From: an uncultured Bacteroidales bacterium
GTDB taxonomy: Bacteria > Bacteroidota > Bacteroidia > Bacteroidales > P3
Direction of reading: 5' to 3'
Assembly: GCA_947176325.1 (NCBI GenBank)
Contig: CAMWQD010000018.1
Span: 1-11,161, forward strand
DNA: 11,161 nt
The notes below the pieces were generated by a model. That model made no database searches. It was not told where the DNA came from and saw only the letters and a program-made list of their open reading frames with translations. Shown here in pieces: positions 1-5,548 of this stretch (position 1 is the first letter of the stretch; the number at the start of each line of letters is the position of its first letter). Made by a program: the position numbers and the translations under genes.

Positions 1-811
1 AAACCGTTTGCCAGACGAAACAGTCGGGCGCGATATTGTGTTCGAGGCCGGCGGCGTCTTCCATTTTCCACGGACATACCTTATTGAGCGAACCCAACAT
101 GAAGCCCGTGAGCAAGGCCAAGGTCACCGCCCTCCACTTGTGCAGGGCGTAGGAAAGCAGGCGCGAGAAGGAGGTGATGCCGAGGACGGCCCCGACGAGA
201 AAAACGCCGAGTATCAAGAAATTCAAGTCTTTCACCGCTTCCATGATGAATGCGTATTTGCCGAGGAGCAACAGGATGAAACTGCCCGAAATGCCCGGCA
301 GAATCATGGCGCAGATAGCGATGGCGCCGCAGAGGAAGATGAACCAGAGTGCGGTGGGGGTTTCGGCGGGTGTGGCGGAGGTGATGAACAGCGCCGCCGC
401 CAGCCCGATTACAAACGAAAGCACGGTACGCACGCTCCATTCCTTGATGTCTTTGGATACGAACCATACCGAAGCCAGCACCAGCCCGAAGAAAAACGCC
501 CATACGAATATAGGGTAGGAGGCTAAGAGCCAAGTAATCAGGCGTGCGAGAGAAAGTACACTCAAGGCGATGCCGCCGAGGAGACTCAGCAGGAAGTTGC
601 CGTGAATCGTCTGCCAAAAGGCGCGGAACTTTCCGGAAAACAGCATCTTGAGGCTTGCGCCGCCGATACTTTTAATGGAGGTGAGGAGCTCGTCGTAAAC
701 TCCCGTGATAAAGGCAATCGTTCCTCCCGAAACGCCGGGAACCACGTCGGCCGCCCCCATGCCCATTCCTTTCAGGAACACAAGCGCGTAATCTTTGATT
801 GTTCTCGCCAT
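1..811 (-). CDS. popT: DUF368 family undecaprenyl-phosphate translocase (PopT-type), C-terminus missing
   Basis: An open frame runs from the ATG at 811 to the window edge without a stop, giving 270 residues. The protein is strongly hydrophobic with many membrane segments. It carries the paired family motif: DVVPGVSGG near residues 22-30 followed by TIAFITGVYDELL, and a second copy MILPGISGSF near 169-178. The two Pro-Gly-x-Ser-Gly loops reflect the internal inverted repeat of DUF368. GSLNKVCPWK near 240-249 resembles a conserved late-family motif, so probably only the last few tens of residues are missing. From the family: DUF368/PopT proteins flip undecaprenyl phosphate back across the cytoplasmic membrane so the carrier can be reused for peptidoglycan and surface glycans. 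The gene is divergent from the DUF2147–thioesterase pair. No Shine-Dalgarno sequence precedes the ATG, only an A-rich stretch. The family call is firm; the flippase role is inferred from studied homologues. Confidence 0.9.
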   Translation of the reverse strand, partial: MARTIKDYALVFLKGMGMGAADVVPGVSGGTIAFITGVYDELLTSIKSIGGASLKMLFSGKFRAFWQTIHGNFLLSLLGGIALSVLSLARLITWLLASYPIFVWAFFFGLVLASVWFVSKDIKEWSVRTVLSFVIGLAAALFITSATPAETPTALWFIFLCGAIAICAMILPGISGSFILLLLGKYAFIMEAVKDLNFLILGVFLVGAVLGITSFSRLLSYALHKWRAVTLALLTGFMLGSLNKVCPWKMEDAAGLEHNIAPDCFVWQTV

Positions 812-834
812 AGTGTCTATTTTTTTTGATGCCG

Positions 835-865
835 CAAATTTCGGCTAAAACTTCGGTAAAAAAAA
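835..865 (-). promoter_or_regulatory. Weak candidate promoter for the DUF368/PopT gene
   Basis: On the minus strand GAAATTTG (835-842) matches the Bacteroidota -7 box TAnnTTTG except at its first base. TTTT (862-865) lies 19 bases upstream, where the -33 TTTG box would sit. This would give a start of transcription roughly 20 bases before the ATG at 811. Both boxes are imperfect and the area is A/T-rich, so this is only a candidate. Confidence 0.25.
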
Positions 866-874
866 CGGGAAGGG

Positions 875-890
875 AATATGGAGCCATATT
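875..890. repeat. 16-bp near-perfect palindrome, possible operator
   Basis: AATATGGAGCCATATT has 7-bp arms (AATATGG / CCATATT) around a 2-base centre. It lies in the divergent intergenic region, just upstream of the weak minus-strand promoter candidate and about 90 bp upstream of the plus-strand promoter. The size and symmetry suit a dimeric DNA-binding protein, but no second copy was noticed in the window and no regulator can be named. Confidence 0.4.
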
Positions 891-978
891 GGATTTGTAT
901 GATATTTGTTTATAGTGTGTTATTGCATGCTTGGGGCATTCGGACACTCTGAAATCCAAAGATTTCGTCCTGCGGGAG

Positions 979-1009
979 ATTGTCGGGAACGCCCCCGCAC
1001 CTATCTTTG
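979..1009 (+). promoter_or_regulatory. Bacteroidota-type promoter for the DUF2147–thioesterase unit
   Basis: TATCTTTG at 1002-1009 matches the Bacteroidota -7 consensus TAnnTTTG at every fixed position. ATTG at 979-982 lies exactly 19 bases upstream, the usual place of the -33 TTTG box, with one mismatch. Transcription would begin near 1014-1017, leaving a leader of about 30 bases to the ATG at 1047. No second promoter is evident before the thioesterase gene, so it should drive both genes. Confidence 0.55.
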
Positions 1010-1046
1010 TCCACACTTTTTAAGGTTGATGGAAAACCCCGGTTTT

Positions 1047-1514
1047 ATGAAACGATTTATCGGTATTGTAGCGGCTCTCCTTATCGTGATGCCTCTCTCC
1101 GCCCAGAGGGGGCGTCCGCAGGCCGACGATATTCTAGGCACTTACAGCGCCAACGACCGTTCCATGAAAGACAACTATCACCTTAATTTCTATAAGAACG
1201 AGGCGGGAGACTACGAGGCGCGCATCATTTGGATGGAGCAGGCCAACGACAATCTGGGCAAGCCCCGTACCGATGTCAAGAACAGGCATGTGGAACAGCG
1301 GCATATCCCGCTCTCGGAAATGGTGATTGTGCGCGGTCTGCGTTTCGACGCCCGGAGCGGGGAGTGGGAAGGGGGCCGGGTATACGACCCGTCCACGGGA
1401 AAGACCTATCGTTGTTTTATCGAGTTTAAGTCGGATACGGTTATCAAGATGAAGGGCTATGTGGGATTTAGGATGTTCGGGAAGAGTCTGTATTGGTCTA
1501 AGTTGTCCGAGTAG
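1047..1514 (+). CDS. Secreted DUF2147 domain protein
   Basis: This is a 155-residue protein. Residues 1-20 form a signal peptide: Lys-Arg, then a hydrophobic core (FIGIVAALLIVMPL), then SAQ before a likely cleavage site. There is no lipobox cysteine, so export to the periplasm or beyond is expected rather than lipidation. The mature part matches DUF2147: an ILGTYSAND start, YEARIIWM, a central LRFDARSGEWEGGRVYDP segment with the hallmark GGxxYDPxxGKTY, and a closing KGYVGFRMFGKSLYWSKL. The family's biochemical function is not established. I chose the ATG at 1047 because the signal peptide then starts cleanly and the leader fits the promoter at 979-1009. An in-frame ATG at 1029 would add six residues (MENPGF) and remains possible. 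The thioesterase gene follows after 12 bp, so the two are probably cotranscribed. Confidence 0.85.
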   Translation: MKRFIGIVAALLIVMPLSAQRGRPQADDILGTYSANDRSMKDNYHLNFYKNEAGDYEARIIWMEQANDNLGKPRTDVKNRHVEQRHIPLSEMVIVRGLRFDARSGEWEGGRVYDPSTGKTYRCFIEFKSDTVIKMKGYVGFRMFGKSLYWSKLSE

Positions 1515-1526
1515 ATTTTTATAGGT

Positions 1527-2372
1527 ATGGAGGCAGGGAAAGCCAAGTACGGAGAGCGGTTCCGCATATACAACCATTATACGGGAGCCGACCGCAGGCT
1601 CGAGGTGAAGACGCTTTGCGATATGTTCAACGACATCGCCGAACTTCACACCTATCAGCAGAACTGCAATGTGGACGATCTCAACAAGAAAGGCTTGACG
1701 TGGATGCTGCGGCGCATGCATCTCTTTATTCCGTGCATGCCGCGTTGGGAAGACAAGGTGATTGTGGAAAGCTGGAACCCGAAAATGGAGGGGCTTTTGG
1801 TGCCGCGTATCTATAAGGTGAGCGGGGTGTCGGAAGAACAGGAGCTCTACACGCATTCTCCCAACAGCACGGAGGTGGCCCGCGGTCGCCTGTATGCTTT
1901 CGCGATAACCGATTGGATGATTATCAATCTAAAGAGCCGTCGTCCCGAAAGGCCTTTTCCGCAGATGTACGAGATTACGGGCCTGCACGACGAGCCGCTT
2001 CCTTTCACGCCGAGTCTGTTCTCGCGCGCGGAGGGCAAGACGGGAATCGCTTTGACGGGAGAGCCTTTGTGGCAAAAGGTGTTCCAGACCCGTTACGCCG
2101 ACATCGATTTCAATCAACACGTTACGCAGAGTGTCTATATACAGTGGATGCAGGAGACGCATCCCATGACGTTCCTGCAAACGCACCGTCTGCGGGAATT
2201 GGAGATATTGTACGCACACGAAATCAAGCCCGAGAGTGAGATTCGTGTGGAAGTGCGGCAAGAGACCGACGACCGTTATGCGTACCGTATCGCAAGTTTG
2301 GACGGAACGGTTTCGCATGCGTGGGGACGGTGCGTGTGGGAGTCTCTTGCCGAGGTTCCGTCTAAAGGGTAA
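1527..2372 (+). CDS. Acyl-ACP thioesterase (double hotdog fold)
   Basis: The 281-residue protein resembles the plant FatA/FatB and bacterial acyl-ACP thioesterase family (PF01643). The N-terminal hotdog starts with ERFRIYNHYTGADRRL, and TWMLRRMHLFI near 58-68 and DKVIVESWNP near 76-85 are family-like. The second hotdog carries the catalytic block YADIDFNQHVTQSVYIQW, with Asp194, Asn196 and His198 in the D-x-N-x-H arrangement and Glu210 shortly after. Such enzymes hydrolyse acyl-ACP in the cytosol to free fatty acid and ACP. Two oddities: the usual HVNN is HVTQ, and the segment near 98-122 (SGVSEEQELYTHSPNSTE) looks longer than the usual short turn. The start is 12 bp after the DUF2147 stop with only a weak AGG close to the ATG. 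The 3' end overlaps the convergent rfbC by 11 bp. Chain-length preference cannot be read from sequence. Confidence 0.87.
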   Translation: MEAGKAKYGERFRIYNHYTGADRRLEVKTLCDMFNDIAELHTYQQNCNVDDLNKKGLTWMLRRMHLFIPCMPRWEDKVIVESWNPKMEGLLVPRIYKVSGVSEEQELYTHSPNSTEVARGRLYAFAITDWMIINLKSRRPERPFPQMYEITGLHDEPLPFTPSLFSRAEGKTGIALTGEPLWQKVFQTRYADIDFNQHVTQSVYIQWMQETHPMTFLQTHRLRELEILYAHEIKPESEIRVEVRQETDDRYAYRIASLDGTVSHAWGRCVWESLAEVPSKG

Positions 2373-2910
2373 AGGGACTAACAAAGTCTTTGAAACGCTC
2401 TCCTTTTTGGTCTTTGGCGGAGAGCAGCGGGTCGGGACATTTCCAGTCTATGTTCAAATCGGGGTCGTTCCAGAGCAGGCAGCCTTCGGTCTGCGGCGCA
2501 TAGGGGGCGGTTACCTTGTAGGCGAAAACCGTGCCTTCCTCGCGCGACACAAAGCCGTGCGCCATGCCGGCGGGCAACAGGAATTGCAACTTGTTCTTCT
2601 CGGTCAGTTCCACGCATACGTGCTTGCCGTAGGTGGGCGAGCCCACGCGGATATCCACCGCCACGTCCATCACCGCCCCGCGGATTACCCGCACAATCTT
2701 GTCCTGGGCGAAGGGAGGCTTCTGGAAATGCAGGCCGCGCAACACGTTCTTGCCCGATTTGGATTCGTTGTCCTGCACGAAAACATAGTCCAAGCCCGCT
2801 TCCTGCCATTTCTTGAGCGAATAGCTTTCCATGAAGTAGCCGCGCTCGTCTTCAAAAACGTCGGGGTGGATAATCACCACCCCGTCGATAGCCGTTTTTT
2901 CAATCTGCAT
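2362..2910 (-). CDS. rfbC: dTDP-4-dehydrorhamnose 3,5-epimerase
   Basis: A full-length 182-residue RmlC/RfbC cupin. It epimerises C3 and C5 of dTDP-4-keto-6-deoxy-glucose, the third step of dTDP-L-rhamnose synthesis for surface polysaccharide, in the cytosol. Visible family signatures are FEDERGYFMESY (19-30), VQDNESKS (45-52), LRGLHFQKPP with Arg58 and catalytic His61, Lys71 in QDKIVRVIRG, DVAVDIRVGSPTYGKH (82-97), MAHGF with His118, the active-site Tyr131 in FAYKVT, and SAKDQ with Asp167. The gene is the last of the minus-strand run, 12 bp after lpd, with only a weak AAGG upstream. No rmlA, rmlB or rmlD is nearby, although these are often clustered. Its stop lies inside the 3' end of the convergent thioesterase gene, so no terminator is visible between them. 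Confidence 0.95.
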   Translation of the reverse strand: MQIEKTAIDGVVIIHPDVFEDERGYFMESYSLKKWQEAGLDYVFVQDNESKSGKNVLRGLHFQKPPFAQDKIVRVIRGAVMDVAVDIRVGSPTYGKHVCVELTEKNKLQFLLPAGMAHGFVSREEGTVFAYKVTAPYAPQTEGCLLWNDPDLNIDWKCPDPLLSAKDQKGERFKDFVSPFTL

Positions 2911-2922
2911 GATAGCCTTGTT

Positions 2923-4317
2923 TTAGATGTGCACACATTCGCCATAGGCCGCTTCCACCGCTTCGAGGAACGATTCCGAAAGCGTGGGGTGGGGATGAAT
3001 GGCGTGCATGATGTCCTGCGCCGTGAGTTTCTGCTGGCGCACCAGCACGGCTTCGGCAATCATTTCCGTTACGTTTTCGCCCGTCATGTGGCATCCTAAC
3101 AGAAGGTTGGTCTTGGCGTCGAAAATCACCTTGACGAAACCGTCGCGGCTGCCCATCGCGGTGGCTTTGCCGGAGGCGGTGAAGGGAACGCGCCCCACCT
3201 TGATTTCGTAGCCCGCTTCGAGGGCTTTCTTTTCGCTCAGACCCACCGAGGCGATTTCGGGAGACGTATAGGTGCAGCCCGGAATATTGGTGTAATCCAC
3301 CGGCACGGGGTTGTGGCCGGCAATCTTTTCCACGCAGACTTTGGCTTCGCGCGAGGCCACGTGCGCCAGGGCCGCTCCGGGCGTGATGTCGCCGATGGCG
3401 TAGAGGCCCTCTACGTTGGTGCGTCCGTATTCGTCGGTAACGATTTTGCCTTTCTCCATCTTCACGCCCAATTCTTCCAAGCCGATATTATCGGTATTGG
3501 GCACCACGCCCACCGCCGAAAGCACGATATCGCATTCGTGCACTTCCTCGCCTTTCTTGGTCTTGATATAGACCTTGCATTTGTCGCCGGTCGTATCCAC
3601 GCGTTCCACCGAAGATTCCACCAGCACTTTCATGCCGTTCTTGCGGAAACTGCGGCTGATTTGGGCGGCGGAATCGGCATCTTCCACGGGCACAATCTGC
3701 GGCATGAATTCCACCAAGGTAACCTTGGTGCCGATGCTCTGATAGAAGTGGGCGAATTCCGAGCCGATGGCCCCCGAACCCACCACCACCATGCTTTCGG
3801 GCTGGGCGGGCAGGTTCATGGCCTGGCGGTAGCCGATAATCTTCACGCCGTCTTGAGGCAGGTTGGGCAGCACCTTGCTGCGCGAACCGGTGGCGAGGAT
3901 GATATGCGAGGCGGTGAAGTCCTTTACCGAACCGTCTTCGTTCATCTTCACCGAAACCGTCTTGTTGGGCTTGAGGGTGGCTTCGCCGGCGATGATTTCC
4001 ACCTTGTATTTTTCCAAAAGGAAACGCACGCCCTTGCCCATGGTCTCGGCCACACCGCGGCTGCGCGCCACGATGGCGGCGAAGTCGGGTTTGATTTCGC
4101 CTTCGGTGGCGATGCCGTAGTTGGCGGCGTGTTTGGCGTATTGATATACCTGCGCGCTCTTGAGCAGGGCTTTGGTGGGGATGCAACCCCAGTTGAGGCA
4201 GATGCCGCCCATTTCGGCGCGTTCCACCACGGCGGTCTTCAATCCCAACTGGGATGCCCGGATAGCGGCCACATAGCCTCCGGGGCCGCTGCCGATAACG
4301 ATTACGTCAAAATCCAT
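2923..4317 (-). CDS. lpdA: Dihydrolipoyl dehydrogenase (E3)
   Basis: A complete 464-residue flavoprotein disulfide reductase. Features in order: FAD-binding VIGSGPGGYVAA (7-18); redox-active disulfide GGICLNWGCIPTKA with Cys40 and Cys45; second FAD motif LATGS (141-145); NAD-binding VVVGSGAIGSEF (177-188); YAIGD (306-310); and a C-terminal dimerisation domain ending in the catalytic HPHPTLSE with His443 and Glu448. It reoxidises dihydrolipoamide with NAD+ as the shared E3 of pyruvate, 2-oxoglutarate or branched-chain 2-oxoacid dehydrogenases and the glycine cleavage system. No E1, E2 or gcv gene lies in the window, so its partner complex is unknown. ackA lies 15 bp upstream and rfbC 12 bp downstream, suggesting one transcript. 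The start lacks a Shine-Dalgarno sequence. Confidence 0.96.
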   Translation of the reverse strand: MDFDVIVIGSGPGGYVAAIRASQLGLKTAVVERAEMGGICLNWGCIPTKALLKSAQVYQYAKHAANYGIATEGEIKPDFAAIVARSRGVAETMGKGVRFLLEKYKVEIIAGEATLKPNKTVSVKMNEDGSVKDFTASHIILATGSRSKVLPNLPQDGVKIIGYRQAMNLPAQPESMVVVGSGAIGSEFAHFYQSIGTKVTLVEFMPQIVPVEDADSAAQISRSFRKNGMKVLVESSVERVDTTGDKCKVYIKTKKGEEVHECDIVLSAVGVVPNTDNIGLEELGVKMEKGKIVTDEYGRTNVEGLYAIGDITPGAALAHVASREAKVCVEKIAGHNPVPVDYTNIPGCTYTSPEIASVGLSEKKALEAGYEIKVGRVPFTASGKATAMGSRDGFVKVIFDAKTNLLLGCHMTGENVTEMIAEAVLVRQQKLTAQDIMHAIHPHPTLSESFLEAVEAAYGECVHI

Positions 4318-4332
4318 AGTATGTCTGTTTTT

Positions 4333-5535
4333 TTATTTGCGAATGATATTCAGCGTGTCGGTGGCGATTACCTTTTCTTCGTCGGTGGTCACCACAGCCA
4401 CCTTTACCTTGGAAGCGGGCGTGGATACAATAGCGTCTTCGCCGTGGATGCCGGCGTTTTTGGCGGTATCCATTTCGATGCCCATGAATTCCAAGCCTTG
4501 ACAGGCGGCTTCGCGCATGGTTGCGTCGTTTTCACCGATGCCCCCCGTAAAGAGCACCAAATCCACGCCGCCCATCGCCGCCGCGTAGGCCCCGATATAC
4601 TTCTTGCAACGATAGGCAAACATCTTCAGGGCCAGCGCCGCCTGTGCGTTGCCGTCCGCGGCGGCGGCACGCAGTTCGCGCATATCCGACGACACCTCCG
4701 AAATGCCCTGCAGACCGCATTGCTTGCTGAAATAGGCGTTGGCCTGTTCGGGCGTGAGATTCTCCTTTTCCATAATCGCCATGGCCGCCCCCAAATCGAG
4801 GTCGCCGGCACGGGTTCCCATCACGAGACCTTCCACGGGCGTGTAGCCCATGGTCGTGTCCATGCTCTTGCCGTTCACCACCGCCGCCAAAGACGCCCCG
4901 TTACCCAAATGGCAGGATGCTATTTTGCAGCGGTTTATGTCCAATCCCGCCAGTTCCGCGGCTTTCTTCACCACAAACTTATGGCTGGTGCCGTGGAAAC
5001 CGTAGCGGCGCATGCGGTCGTTGCGGTAGAATTTGTAAGGCACGGCATACATATAGGCGTAGTCGGGCATGGTCTGGTGGAAGGAAGTGTCGAAGACAGC
5101 CACCTGCGGCACCTCGGGCAGAAGGTTCTGCATGGAGGTGATGCCCTTGATGTTGGCGGGGTTGTGGAGGGGAGCCAACGGAATGCAGGCGTCGAGTTGC
5201 TTCATCACCTCGGGCGTGATGAGGGTGCTGTCTTTGAAGATTTCGCCGCCGTGCACCACACGGTGTCCCACCGCGTTGATTTCGTTGAGGTTCTTGATAA
5301 CGCCGCATTGAGGATGAATCAGGTATTCGAGCACCCAGTTGATGCCCACTTGGTGGTCGGGGCAGGGTTTGGAAACTTTATGCTTTTCTCCTCCGAAAGC
5401 CTGATGGGTGAGGTCGCTCTGTTCGAGACCTATTTTCTCCACCACGCCTTTCGCCATCACTTGGGCGTTGTTGTCCATATCTATCAATTGATATTTGATA
5501 GACGAACTTCCACAATTGAGAACCAAGATTTTCAT
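4333..5535 (-). CDS. ackA: Acetate kinase
   Basis: A 400-residue ASKHA-fold kinase, full length for the family. It interconverts acetyl phosphate plus ADP with acetate plus ATP, giving substrate-level ATP in fermenters. Key sites: the N-terminal phosphate motif LNCGSSSIKY with Asn7; Arg92 in GHRVVHGG; Asp149 in VFDTSFHQ; His181 in GFHGTSH; HLGNGAS (209-215); Arg242 in GTRAGDLD; nucleotide-binding FTGGIGEN (329-336); and a Glu pair in TDEEKVIA (386-387). I chose the ATG at 5535 because MKILVLNCGSSS is the standard family start; the frame is open 20 codons further into the rel gene, but that extension is not family-like. It starts 13 bp after the rel stop and has no Shine-Dalgarno sequence. The usual partner pta is not adjacent; lpdA is next instead. 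Confidence 0.96.
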   Translation of the reverse strand: MKILVLNCGSSSIKYQLIDMDNNAQVMAKGVVEKIGLEQSDLTHQAFGGEKHKVSKPCPDHQVGINWVLEYLIHPQCGVIKNLNEINAVGHRVVHGGEIFKDSTLITPEVMKQLDACIPLAPLHNPANIKGITSMQNLLPEVPQVAVFDTSFHQTMPDYAYMYAVPYKFYRNDRMRRYGFHGTSHKFVVKKAAELAGLDINRCKIASCHLGNGASLAAVVNGKSMDTTMGYTPVEGLVMGTRAGDLDLGAAMAIMEKENLTPEQANAYFSKQCGLQGISEVSSDMRELRAAAADGNAQAALALKMFAYRCKKYIGAYAAAMGGVDLVLFTGGIGENDATMREAACQGLEFMGIEMDTAKNAGIHGEDAIVSTPASKVKVAVVTTDEEKVIATDTLNIIRK

Positions 5536-5548
5536 ATCGTTTGTGTTT

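Noticed and set aside
951..999. Small inverted repeats GAAATC-CAAA-GATTTC (951-966) and TGCGGG...CCCGCA (971-999)
   Set aside because: The first has only 6-bp arms and no T-tract; the second has a 17-base loop and overlaps the promoter spacer. Either could arise by chance, so they were not called as terminator or riboswitch.
906..1046. N-terminal extension of the DUF2147 gene to an ATG at 906
   Set aside because: The extension would bury the signal peptide and run through the promoter at 979-1009. The added sequence is not family-like.
2236..3099. A 287-codon plus-strand open frame opposite rfbC and the lpdA 3' end
   Set aside because: It overlaps the 3' end of the thioesterase gene in another frame and two real minus-strand genes, and shows no domain.
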